Shown: positions 33,712 to 44,473 of the stretch, piece after piece
Layout of the letters: every line of letters starts with the position of its first letter
Numbering within the stretch: the first letter of the stretch is position 1
Origin: Daldinia sp. FL1419
Lineage: Eukaryota; Ascomycota; Sordariomycetes; Xylariales; Hypoxylaceae
Assembly: GCA_025201765.1 (NCBI GenBank)
Contig: MU623395.1
Location: forward strand, 62,001-126,000
Reading direction: 5' to 3'
DNA length: 64,000 nucleotides
Notes under the pieces: model-generated
Seen by the model: the letters and a program-made list of their open reading frames with translations, nothing else
What the model was told of the DNA's origin: nothing
The model's database searches: none
Translations under genes and position numbers: made by a program

Positions 33712-35600
33712 TCAAACCAGAGATACCTTCACCCCATCAGTTGGAAATATACCGATCGTGTATGTATGCCTTTCCACCCCGACTGGCTCATTCGGTTCTC
33801 CTGGGGCTAGTCTGATCCCCGGAAACGCATGAAGTATTCTTACGATTGCGTAACTTGCCTCCATCAAGGCAAAGTCCTCTACTCGAGCGTGGTTAGTGTT
33901 AAGTCAAGTGAAGGGGTGCGATATTACGTACTCCCCAGGCAGGTTCTTGGCCCTCCGTTGAAATCAATGTACCCAGCCCCTATGCGGGCCGTCTTGAGTA
34001 GCTCGCCACTTTCCCATCTTTGCGGGCGAAATTCTCTAGAATCGGTACCATATATTGACTCTGACCTATGTAGATGGTACACAGACCAAGCAATTCCCGT
34101 TCCTTTTGGGAGCATTACAGGTGACAAGCCGTCGGGACCGCCACCACGAGGCAGAACGGTGGCCTTATTGGCGAATCTGATGTTCATAGGGAGCGAGGGA
34201 TATAGTCGCAAGACTATATTCATATTAGTGGTCTATTAAGCTCTGCATTCATGAATTAACGTACTTTCATTCAGGCAGCAACGCAAAAATGGTAGCTTTT
34301 GGATTTGGTCTCTCGTAATATCGGAGCCCTGAGGAACTGAAGACACCTCTTGTTTTAGTCGGTCCAAGCTCTCGGGGTTTCGAACGAGGTGGAAGCTATT
34401 AGGTTTTTGAAGTTAGATTGATAGCACTGAGGTGTTTTGGGAACTATCATCACTTACAATGTCCAACTCAAGAGTGCAGCTGTTGAATCGCGTCCGGCAA
34501 CCAGAATATGTAGCAACTGGTCTCTGACCAACTGCTCATCCCGCATCTCTTTCCAAAGATCTATGATGAATGAGTACTTCTCGGAAGCCTTTTCCTCACC
34601 AAACTCATCCCTGTATCTTAACGCCTTTCCTGCGAAAAAGGTCGCCCAGTCCTGCACGGATTTGCAGGCCCTTTTGAACTTTGGAGGATTATATAGAACT
34701 GCCAGGTCTGCTAGCCGGACACGAATTCCCATGCCAGTGGCTGCGTAATCAAAGTTCGACCTCACAGCCTCTTGCTCCTCTTCCGAAAGGCTATCGTGGG
34801 GCTCACCAAACAACAGTTCCGTGGTTGTGCTGAGGGTGTATTCAAACAGGAACGGTTTCAAGTCAACTACTGCTCCCACTGAGCCCTTGTCTAGCCCGAT
34901 AACTAACTTCTCCGCATGCGGCGCAAATACTCCAATCGTCTGCTTCTGTATACGCATGAACTGCCGCTTGATGAGTTCTCGTGAGTGCTTCCAGGCCGGT
35001 CCATCTTGACTGAATATTCCTTCACCTAGTAAAGGGGCGCTCGCAAGCCGACGGCTCCCTAGGCCATAATCCTCAAATCTAGTAGATAGTATCGTCTCTA
35101 TATTATTTGGGTCGCTCGTAAAGTAGCCCGTCACGCCGAAAAACTCGACTCTGCCGGTCCCAGCGATGTTGAAATAATCCGTAAGCTGTTCAAAGGTGTG
35201 GTCGCTAAAAAAGACCTTATATTGACGGAGAATGAGATCCAGCGCCAACGGCCATTTGTAGGGCACCCTGGGAATTACTGGTTTGCAGCCGAATTCATCT
35301 ATAAGCAATTTCTCTGTCTAAATTGGTAAATACAGCGTATTAGTCCACACGGTCATAAAAACACTGTCTTAGTTAAATGCCAGGAGCTTTATATAGGACG
35401 GCATACATAGCTCTAATAGAAATAGAAGAATAGAGATCATACTGTACCTTTGATTTCTTCTTCAATATAAGGTAGATATATAAACTGAAAACCACTAGCA
35501 GTGTCGAGAGACTGAGACGAAGGCTACCCTTTAGGTTTATCTCGAGCAAGTTCGAAAGGTGAACGAACCCCGATCGGCCCTCGGAGTGTGGTGCAGCCAT
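33712..35600 (-). CDS. Cytochrome P450, CYP52-like (alkane/fatty-acid hydroxylase group)
   Basis: 530 residues in five exons: 35600-35448, 35317-34458, 34395-34265, 34213-33932 and 33878-33712. Exon 1 encodes only the N-terminal anchor, with the hydrophobic run LSTLLVVFSLYIYLIL. The I-helix is VAGRDST (A325-T330), the K-helix E381/R384 in NEILRLYP, and the haem loop FNGGPRTCLG gives Cys473. The AGRDST and FNGGPRTCLG pattern is characteristic of CYP52 and related families (CYP539, CYP584), which hydroxylate alkanes and fatty acids; the substrate here is unproven. All motifs are intact. Most introns are 50-70 bases; the first, at 130 bases, is the longest. Confidence 0.92.
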
Positions 35601-36270
35601 GGCTTCTCATAGATTCCATGTAAGTTAACAAGGAGATAGATCGGGCTTTCTCCTGAATTCAGCGGAAGTGGGCTTCTAATAGCAGCTTTTGGAGAATGAA
35701 GTGTAACCACGGCATACAAGCCCCATTAAGCGCAAAAACAATATTAAGGGCTTATGGCTTGCTGGCTTGCTGGCCTGCACTGGAACCTTAGGTACCTAAC
35801 CCGACGTTACTCACCGGTCTGCGCCATGCCTATCTATAGCAAGGATAGTGACAGGTATTATTGAACATGTAAATCATATTGGACGAATTAGACGGGCACT
35901 TACAGCTTCCCATGTTACTCCTGTTGCTCAAACACGGAGAACGGCCTGGCCCGCCTATCCATGTTGTATTCTCATAGGTTCGCAAGGCCGCCTCAGCGGG
36001 TTCAGATAATAGTGCCTGCCTTAACATCCTAACTTTAGGTACTTAGTATGAGGCGGTTATGCATCTGATGTTTCGGATTTTCCTTAGGATATTACTGGTC
36101 TCTCTTTGCATTGAATAAATCGCCGTCCACCATTAGTACGTAGGTAGGTAGGTAGATAGCATTGAACTTATCATATCAGCATATTTATTTCCCTTGCCAC
36201 ATTAGGTTCTCACACTGTCCCAGCTTCGCATTATAATTCAACATACCTGGTACCAACCTAGGTAGGTAAC
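35601..36270. other. Divergent intergenic region between P450 and NLR
   Basis: Promoter region for both genes. Contains TAGG-type repeats at 36140-36155 and 36256-36268, the latter ending two bases before the NLR start codon. A short minus frame at 35830-36027 has no recognisable features. Confidence 0.5.
36256..36268. repeat. ACCTAGGTAGGTA tract at NLR start codon
   Basis: The repeat directly precedes the ATG at 36271, so it is in the 5' leader or core promoter of the NLR. A related CCTA tract at 36897-36911 forms the pyrimidine tract and acceptor of this gene's intron. Confidence 0.7.
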
Positions 36271-39200
36271 ATGGCTGAGAATTTTGCGAGAAGCGTCGAT
36301 AGCCTTGGCACAGCAAGTTTATTAGCCAGGTTAAAAAGTATTCAAGACTTGCTAGAAGAGTTGATTGATGCTAGTCCAAAATCAGGACTGACTGAATTAC
36401 TCGAGCAAGTCAAGGATCTCGTCGATATCACTTCGATAATAAATGGCCTTGCGACTAGAGAAAGACGGAATCCGTCGTTGGTTCTTCAGCCATTTTCAGA
36501 CAGCGACAAGGTTAACCTATACCTCATCTGTACTAAGACGGCTACAGTTTCGGATGAATGCATCGCCCTTCTTGAACCATTGGAAAATATACTGAAAGAG
36601 TCTAACTATTACGGAGACCAATTAAGTGGTGAAAAATGGTACAAGGAATTTTCTCGGGCATGGAAACTTCGCACTGAAGTTTTACGTATGCTCTTCCATG
36701 CGATCACTCTTCTCTACCACAAAAATAACACCGACGAAAATGGCGACTTATCAGCCCCGGCGAGGGCTGATGCCTATACTATCGACTGCCTAATTGAATC
36801 GCTCGATTCAGAACTTCGCGGTGTTGTTGAACAGGAATCAATTCAGGTAAGTCTTCTTACATAAAACTGGCTCTAGAATTTGTAACTGACAATGCATACC
36901 TACCTACCTAGTTAAAGGAGGCTGTTAAGATCGTAAAGGACTTCAAATTACATCTTCCATCACATACAAACAAGCATTACATTATTCGAGCAGCTAAAAC
37001 CTTCTACACTGGTAGAGATTCCCAAATGGATGTATTGAGAAACGCATTCCGCGACCGAGCATATTCTGGCCAGAAGAGGTTCGTAATATATGGCCTAGGG
37101 GGGTCTGGAAAGACAGAGTTAACATTCAAGTACGCGCAGACGTATAGGAATGATTATTGGGGTGTATTCTTCATTGATGGTAGTAGTAAAGATAGGATAT
37201 CTAGCAGCTACGCTGAGATTGCAGCCATCGGTGGTGTTGGACCAAACGCCAAAGCTGCTAAGAACTGGCTAACCGGTTGCACCATGCCTTGGTTGCTTAT
37301 CATGGATAATATTGACGAAGAGGAAGGCCAACTTGAAGAATTGCTTCCAACAGGAGAAAAGGGGTGCATATTAATCACATCCCGCAATCCAGCCCATAAG
37401 AGATATGGCACTGCTGGCGAAAGGTACTTGGAACTGCATGCTATGGAAGAAAGTGAGGCAAATGATCTTATTCTTAAGGCAGCAGAAGAGCCAATGCCCT
37501 GGTCTGAGAAACTCGTGGATTACGCAACCAACATTTGCTATGCGCTAGGTTTCTTGCCTCTAGCGTTGGTGCACGCAGCCCAGGCTATTCTATATGGAAT
37601 TTCAGACTGGAAAGGATATCTCATTACTTATGAGAAATATGTCAAGAAAATCCGCCATGATTATCAATATCAAAAAGGAGGTCAACCAAGCCCCAGGCCA
37701 TATCTCGATGAAAGCATGAATGTCTTCTCATCCTATGAAATCCTATACAGTTCTTTAAAGAGGCCCGAACAAGTATTCCAGGACGCAATTGATTTGCTTC
37801 ATGTGTTTTCTTACTTTCATTTCCAAAATATCCGATTTGATATCTTAGAGAACGCAGCCAATAACCCGTTTAAAGAAGAGCAAGAAAGAGAATCCGAGCA
37901 GAAAAAGGACCAAGGACTGATACAAACGACATCAGCATCCAACCGGAAGCCATTTCTCATGCTCCTGCGAGAAGTAAGATTTTGGATAAATCAAGAATAC
38001 TTTTGGACCCCATTGCCTCTACCCTCAGTACTAAGGAAGCCGAGCAATATGTCTCAAGCTGCGTTCAAAGATGAGGTGCATATTCGACTTACTAGAGCGC
38101 TTGGAATTCTCATGGGGCGATCACTAATTACGAAGCAAGATAGACTTGAAAGTGCCCGGTATAGCATGCACCCACTCGTTCATAGATGGCTCAGGGAGCG
38201 CCCCGAAATGTCAATATCAGAGCAGTCACTCTGGTGCCAAGCCGCAGCAACAACTTTAGCAAGGAGTATCCCTTTGCCCCCCCTCGGAGAGACGGAGACG
38301 GAAAGGCAAATGAGGCGTGAACTCCTTCCCCATGCCCTCCATATTCGCGAACGTCGGGAAGAGATCAGGGAGGTCCTGATGGAATATCGCGGTCCTACAA
38401 GGCTCAGGTGGCGGCTTGTAAACGACTGCTTTGGTAGAGTACAAGCTGATGAGTCCGGGCGCTTGAGCCGTATGTATTACGACTGCGGCTTGTACAGAGA
38501 AGCCCGGGAACTTCAATCTAAAACCAGAGAGTGGGTTGTGCAACAGCTAGGGGAAGATCACCAATTCTCTATTAGACTTACTCTATTCCTATCAGAGACA
38601 CTAAGATCATCGGCGATGATAGATGAAGCAACCAGACTACAGCGCCGCGCTCGCCAGCTTTGCCTGGTCTCTTTAGGAGAAGATCACCCATTAACATTAG
38701 AGGTAACCGATATACTAGGGATGACGCTTTGTTTTAAGGGCCGGTGGGCTGAGGCTCTCCGCATACACGAGAAAAATGTCGAAATACTCAGTAAAGTGTA
38801 CGGGCCAGTTCACGAAAAAACACTCAAGGCAATTCGCAACTGCGCTGCCGTAGATTACCGTAACATGGATTATGAGAAAGCCACGAAACGACTACAAATG
38901 GCTTGGGAGGGTATGAAAGAGCTTCGAGGCGAGGAGGACGCAGAAACCCTATGGTTCCTTCAAGACCTAGCAACAAGTTATCTCCGGTACGATGAGGAAC
39001 CTTCCACTAGAGTATCACAACAGCAGCTCATACAGAGTCGCAATCACTTAAACTTTGTCGTGGAGCAACGCCGGAAAACCTTAGGGAGAGAACACCCCTT
39101 CACCCTCCTTGCAATATTGCACTTAGCTCGGCTAAAATCCGCGTTAGGTGACCATAGTGAAGCGAAGAGTATCATGGACACCAATTTGAAAATCGCCATA

Positions 39201-39560
39201 CGAAACCACGGAGAAGACCATATTGCAGTAATAGCGGCAAAGACACACTATGCCAGCATACTCGCAGAACTGGGTCAATACGAGGAAGCGGAGCACCTGT
39301 TCGGTTTAGTCACGCAGAAGGCAAGATATAGGCTCTTCACGGATGAGGATGGAGAACACCCGGATCGAATTTCTGCGATGTGGCTTCAGGTCAAATGCTT
39401 CGACAGGCAGGGCAAATCCTCCGAGGCATTGAAGTTATGTGACAGTATTCTTGAAGCGCTTGGAAATGTAGGCGGGAATAGACTGGGTCTGAATCACAAA
39501 ATTGTTAAGATGATCGAGAAGAAGAAAGCCGAATCAACCCGACAGGACAGTCCTGATTGA
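36271..39560 (+). CDS. STAND/NLR-type protein: helical N-terminal domain, NB-ARC-like NTPase, TPR repeats
   Basis: 1074 residues in two exons (36271-36846, 36912-39560; 65-base intron, phase 0). Residues 1-220 are predicted all-helical, and I do not recognise the domain. A linker (FYTGRDSQMDVLRNAF) leads to the P-loop GLGGSGKTEL (253-262), Walker B LLIMDN (320-325) and ILITSR (345-350), the NB-ARC arrangement. A winged-helix-like region follows (MHPLVHRWLRER). From about 730 to 1050 are tetratricopeptide repeats of kinesin-light-chain style, recognised by repeated GEDHPLT-type motifs (LGEDHQFS, LGEDHPLT, GPVHEKT, GREHPFT, GEDHIAV). This is the classic fungal NLR layout used in non-self recognition and programmed cell death. 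No frameshift or stop is present. Confidence 0.92.
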
Positions 39561-40716
39561 TTGGTTACTATCGTGTTTATGAGATCAGAAAACCGCAGGA
39601 AAGTTGGAGAAGGAAAAAGAAGCTGGTTCAGCTAGGTATCGTGTCTGGCTTTCTACAAGCTAGATTCGCATTTACTTTCATTTCGCATGATAGTTCTGGC
39701 TTTAGGATCGTGAACTTACTCCGTTTTCTAAGGACTCGCCAGCTTCGTCGTGACGTATCAAGCCAATTTTCCTACTAAAGGCTCGTCGGAAAATGACGCT
39801 TGCCGTGATCCTAGTATGTACCCTGCATAGGTAGCTACATCATACCCAAGGCTTAGTACACGGTGAAGTGGTTCTAGAGGCACTTCGACAACATGCAGAT
39901 GCAAATTGGGCGAACGTGTTACATGCACAGCTTCTCATGTACAGACGGCCAACCACAGTATAACCAGACTCGAGTTTGTACACCAATACCCGAGGAGCCT
40001 GATACCAATGGTTGGAAAACAATCACAAACACGCCGACCAATCTTTCAAATTGGGCTAACACTCCGTCCAGACCGAGCGGCATAGACGGTAGATACCTAG
40101 GTAGGTAGGTATTTATAGTAAATAAAATATAAAATTTCGTATGACATCAATAGAGCGATACGAGCGGGTTGAAGCGGTCATTAAAGTAATCATGAACCAG
40201 GCACCACAGCCCGCGGATTCTTTTAAGGATCTAGAATTTCAACATAACCAAGCGTCTTCTAAAATTCAACGTTATATCGACCAGGTTCTCCGCATTGAAT
40301 TGCAGCGTTCCTCGGAGTCAGATACCCCTATCTTCGCCAAGCGCAGTGCACCTTGTCTACCTACCTAATATAGCAGGTAACAGTGATAAGAACTGACGCA
40401 TCTTAACTTTTTCTAGGGCAATTCCCTAGTATTGTATCATAGTGATGGAACGAAGCTACACCATCGATCGGATTGCCGGGAACTGACTGAGCTGATATGG
40501 GGATTTCATCAACATGCCAAGCCATTGTACGATCAGCGAATACGACCGACATGAGGGGCCTCACGTCGTGCTCGCAAGAGTCGCTTTAATACCCATGACG
40601 CCCCGAAAACCAGCTTCACGCCATTTGATTCCCCTCTTCTCACGTCCTTCATTATCGAGGGCGCGAGCATACCTGGCTGGACTCGCCTTGTAACCTAGCC
40701 TGGCGCCTGATAGATA
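39561..40716. other. Intergenic region with unplaced short frames
   Basis: A 75-codon frame at 40141-40368 and a stretch around 39850-39960 reading HGEVVLEALRQHADANWANV look mildly protein-like but match no family I know. They may be gene remnants. A TAGG-type tract lies at 40094-40111. Confidence 0.4.
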
Positions 40717-42756
40717 ATGCAGCTGAAGAACACTGGCAAATGTCACCGGGCGGTCGCGATGGCCGTCTTGATCGGGTCCATGCTGACGGGTCAGACCTGG
40801 GCTGCGCCGTATGCTCCGCAGACTGATCCGTTCAAGGTGTTAGACCCGCAGAATTGGGTGAATCCCGATAACATGACCTGGGCGGACTACAAAACTCCCC
40901 CCGGGACGTCATGGTCCGATCCGAGTCGCAAAGGGTCTGTTCGAAACTTCAATATTGCTCTCGTGGCTGTTGATTACCCAGACGAACCCTTCGTCATTAC
41001 GCAAGCGCCAAACTCGACCGTCTTCGGCAATCCGCTGCCAATCGTATCTGGCCTCGATCGCACGGAGGTCCCGTCGTTCTATCGCGATTTTCTAAACAAG
41101 CCTAGCGATTTTAATCACAACCATACCCTTCACGAATATTGGATGGAAGATTCGGGTGGTCGATTTGGAGTTGATTTGACAGCTTTTGGTGCATATCGGT
41201 TGCCTAGCCGTTCATATCAGTACGGTATTGATGATGAGCGGGGTGGATTCAACGAGGGCGCTTGCCCCTCCGAAGGGCCATGTTCTATCGATTTGCGGAC
41301 CGACGCTCTGGGAGCCTGGCGTGCCGACGTAGGAAATGATACCGCCGATTCCTTTGAGCTAGTCTTCATCCTCTCGGCCGGGCAGGATGAGTCTTCCACC
41401 TGGCAGGAATTTGGGGAGATGAAATTCCTAACCCCTGAGGATATACCCGACGAGTTCGGACCTCCGAATGACGATAGCCTCCCTAACTACGCCCAGACAA
41501 GATACGTCAACTGGACTTCATGGCAATCGGCAAGCGTTATCTGGCCGAATGCAGGCGGCGGCTCGTCTACCCAAGCTGAAAGCTCGGGAATGTCCACTTA
41601 CGCCCACGAATTAACCCATTTATTAGGTATTGGTGATAATTATAATAACCCGTACGGCGACCCGCCGCGTCGCGCTTATACGGGTCCTTGGTCGATGTTA
41701 TCTCGAGGTAGCTTCAATGGACCGGGAGGCCCGCACACGCGATGGCAGATTCCAGCAACTCTAGGAGGAAGCTTGGGTTCCCTTCACACAGTTTCGGATA
41801 AGCTGCGCATCAATCTAGCCGACAACTCGAGCGTGCTTTCGGTCTCTCGCGAAGCTTTGTCTAGCTCCGGCCCCGTAGTCGCCGAGATCACGGCCCGATG
41901 CATTAATCCAAGTGAAGGAGAATTATTAGGCTTGCACATCATTCTCGGCAAGGATCTTTCGCCATTCTGTAACGTTAGCACCGATGCTCTTTGCGATGGC
42001 GGTGGTTATAACAACTACGATATCGAAGTCATCGACAGAATGGGCGCCGATTCGTTTACCCCAGACTCAGGAGTCATGATTAGCAAGACCAAAGATGTTG
42101 ATAATGCACCTTTTCAGTGGACAATTGATGCCAACCCGCAAGATATCGACGTCGTTGATTTTTACCGACCTGATGGCACGCAATCGAAGTTGACTATCGG
42201 TGACTACCGCCAATTAGCTGATGCGCTATTCCATGCAGGTACGCGATCAGGCAGTCAGTACGAATACACCGACGAAGCAAACCGATTGCATTTCTACATT
42301 GTTGATATCCGTCGCGACGACGTTGGCGTCCTCCATTACACTGTGGGTGTACGGTCTCTCGACGGTAGCGGGTCTAGCACCTACGCCGTTGACCTAACTG
42401 AGGGTCAAATTACGGAGGGTCCAAGGGCGAGGGCTAGCAGTGGTAAGGGGATAACATGCGCGTTCCACCTAACCAATTCTGGCACCTACGTGGACGGCAA
42501 CGTGACGCATCCGCAAGATCTGTCCGCCTATCTGACTTCGGATATCTACCGACTTAGCGCAGAAGTAGACAGCGACGGGTGGCGCGTCGAAGTGCCGAAC
42601 GCGCTAGCTACCATCAAATTTGGCTCCTCTAATACAGTTAATGTAGCCGTTGGTGCAGCGGCAGAGGCTGCGGGGAGCGCAGTTGTTAGATTAACAGCTA
42701 CTTCGGAGTCCGACCCAACAGTCTCTATTACTAGGGAGTGTCAGGTTAAAAAGTGA
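40717..42756 (+). CDS. Secreted M6-like zinc metallopeptidase
   Basis: 679 residues, intronless. The N-terminus has a signal peptide (hydrophobic AVAMAVLIGSMLTG, cleavage near QTWAAP). The zinc site is HELTHLLGIGD (297-307), the HExxHxxGxxD form of the immune-inhibitor-A/M6 group, with E298 as catalytic base. A Met-turn candidate follows in GPWSMLSRG. Other features are an early VALVAVDYPDEPF strand and a beta-rich C-terminal part with Ser/Thr stretches. Several N-glycosylation sites (NST, NHT, NMT) fit export. It should cleave extracellular proteins. The M6 family is best known from bacteria, with homologues in ascomycetes; whether this was acquired by transfer cannot be told here. Base composition is like its neighbours. 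Confidence 0.85.
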   Translation: MQLKNTGKCHRAVAMAVLIGSMLTGQTWAAPYAPQTDPFKVLDPQNWVNPDNMTWADYKTPPGTSWSDPSRKGSVRNFNIALVAVDYPDEPFVITQAPNSTVFGNPLPIVSGLDRTEVPSFYRDFLNKPSDFNHNHTLHEYWMEDSGGRFGVDLTAFGAYRLPSRSYQYGIDDERGGFNEGACPSEGPCSIDLRTDALGAWRADVGNDTADSFELVFILSAGQDESSTWQEFGEMKFLTPEDIPDEFGPPNDDSLPNYAQTRYVNWTSWQSASVIWPNAGGGSSTQAESSGMSTYAHELTHLLGIGDNYNNPYGDPPRRAYTGPWSMLSRGSFNGPGGPHTRWQIPATLGGSLGSLHTVSDKLRINLADNSSVLSVSREALSSSGPVVAEITARCINPSEGELLGLHIILGKDLSPFCNVSTDALCDGGGYNNYDIEVIDRMGADSFTPDSGVMISKTKDVDNAPFQWTIDANPQDIDVVDFYRPDGTQSKLTIGDYRQLADALFHAGTRSGSQYEYTDEANRLHFYIVDIRRDDVGVLHYTVGVRSLDGSGSSTYAVDLTEGQITEGPRARASSGKGITCAFHLTNSGTYVDGNVTHPQDLSAYLTSDIYRLSAEVDSDGWRVEVPNALATIKFGSSNTVNVAVGAAAEAAGSAVVRLTATSESDPTVSITRECQVKK

Positions 42757-43246
42757 TGCAGCTAGTAGAATATCGATGTGGATAGCGCAATATAAATGTT
42801 CACTTTGTGTGTCTTTCAAGGTATCTACATGTTGTATCTTGGTTCGGCATCTACCCTTACATTTGGGCAGGTCTAGAGACAATACCTCATAATAATTGTG
42901 AGATCCTTCCATCATCCTCTATAAGCAGCTTCAACCTTCATCTCACCTTAAACTCTAGTCTCTCAACCTAAGGACTACGTCAATAACCAACATGTTAACA
43001 TCATCTAATTTGACATCCTCCTATGACTGAGATTATTCGTCCTTGTTGATATCATAATTATGCCCTATACTGTATATCAAGAGTCCCTGGGATCTTACCA
43101 GAAGACATTATCCTGACGTCATGGATGTATACTTAGCAAACCATAAAGACCATGACATCGTCGAACGATGAGCATGTTAGCTACGTGATCCAGCAGTCGA
43201 TGGATATTTCCTACATCCTTAGTACATCTAACATATCCCAGAAATA
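42757..43246. other. Intergenic region
   Basis: 490 bases holding the promoter of the downstream dehydrogenase. No gene or clear TATA box seen. Confidence 0.5.
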
Positions 43247-44221
43247 ATGTTCAGTTCGAGCAACACTTTCGACCCCAATACTGACGTCCCGGACTTGAGT
43301 GGCAAGGTCTTCGTGGTGACGGGCGGCAGTGCGGGCATTGGATTTGGAATCTCGGCGCATATTCTTCAGCACAGTCCTGCAAAGCTATATCTGCTTGGAA
43401 AGAAGGAGGAACACTTGGCCCAAGCCGAGGAAGACCTGAAAAAGTACGGCGACATCTCATGTGTTGAGTTTATCAAGTGCGAGCTTGAGGATCTCAAGCA
43501 CACGGACGAAGTAGCGCGAAACATAGCATCCAAACTCGATCGGCTTGATGCACTCGTCCTCAATGCTGGACTCGGTGTTGGGAAATACAATGAGACCAAA
43601 GACGCTCTCGACAGCCATATGCAAGTCAACGTGATCGCACAACACCACCTAGCGCGGATCCTACTTCCCAAGCTTATCGCGACACGCAATAGCCGCCTAT
43701 GTTTCCAATCTTCCGACATGCATCGCATGGGAACCAGCGGTGTCGAGTTTAGAGATGTCGCGGAGATAAACCAGGACATTGGACCTACCAAACTCTACTC
43801 TCGCTCCAAGCTCGCACAAGTACTGCTATGTAGGGCATTTTATCGACGCAAGCAGCGCGGCGAGCTGGGTCTCGTGCCCGGGATGGGGCCCTGGATTAAC
43901 GCCACACACCCTGGCGCAGTGAATACGGACCAGCCAGAGCAAGCTCTAGACGCGTACGGGACAGTGCGAAGTATGTTGGTCCAGGCCGTAAGACCGTTCA
44001 TGAAAGAACCGGTCGAACAGGGCTGTCGGCCTATACTGTTTGCTGCGACAAGCGATGCTATCGTAGAGGAGAAAATTGATGGCCAGTATATAGTACCGGA
44101 CAGGAAGGTTTCGGATGTTAGCACCCAGGCCAAGGATGAGGAGCTTCAAGAGAGATGTTGGAGGTTAGTGGAGGGAATTCTGAAGGAGAAATTGGGGGAT
44201 CTGCCATATGGAACAAATTAA
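43247..44221 (+). CDS. Short-chain dehydrogenase/reductase (SDR)
   Basis: 324 residues, intronless. The N-terminal cofactor motif is TGGSAGIG (25-32), followed by the NAG structural motif in LVLNAGLGVG and the active site YSRSK (Y184, K188) with Ser in FQSSDMHR. The acidic/neutral residues after beta-2 (LLGKKEEH) do not clearly decide between NAD and NADP. It resembles the retinol-dehydrogenase/WW-oxidoreductase-like group of SDRs common in fungi. It catalyses NAD(P)-dependent oxidation or reduction of an alcohol or ketone; the substrate is unknown. It is tail-to-tail with the catalase gene, 252 bases apart. Confidence 0.92.
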   Translation: MFSSSNTFDPNTDVPDLSGKVFVVTGGSAGIGFGISAHILQHSPAKLYLLGKKEEHLAQAEEDLKKYGDISCVEFIKCELEDLKHTDEVARNIASKLDRLDALVLNAGLGVGKYNETKDALDSHMQVNVIAQHHLARILLPKLIATRNSRLCFQSSDMHRMGTSGVEFRDVAEINQDIGPTKLYSRSKLAQVLLCRAFYRRKQRGELGLVPGMGPWINATHPGAVNTDQPEQALDAYGTVRSMLVQAVRPFMKEPVEQGCRPILFAATSDAIVEEKIDGQYIVPDRKVSDVSTQAKDEELQERCWRLVEGILKEKLGDLPYGTN

Positions 44222-44473
44222 AGGAACAAATTAAAGTTCATCTACCTATCAAGCAAGGACAATTATTTTAATGAGAAGAGTTGCGCATTTGGCATATTTC
44301 ATCAATATTGTACGGTTGTTGCTAGACGGTACTAGAGTATCATGTTCTAAATGCGCAATTACAAGCCTGCCTTATTACATTCAATTCCTAGAACCAACCG
44401 TACAGGAAGCCTTAGATGAAGAAAAACGTCATGTTTATTAGCTAGAAGATATGACTACAGTATTCCTAGTACT

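Noticed and set aside
40141..40368. 75-codon + strand frame
   Set aside because: The composition is protein-like, but there is no homology, no promoter and no conserved motif that I can name.
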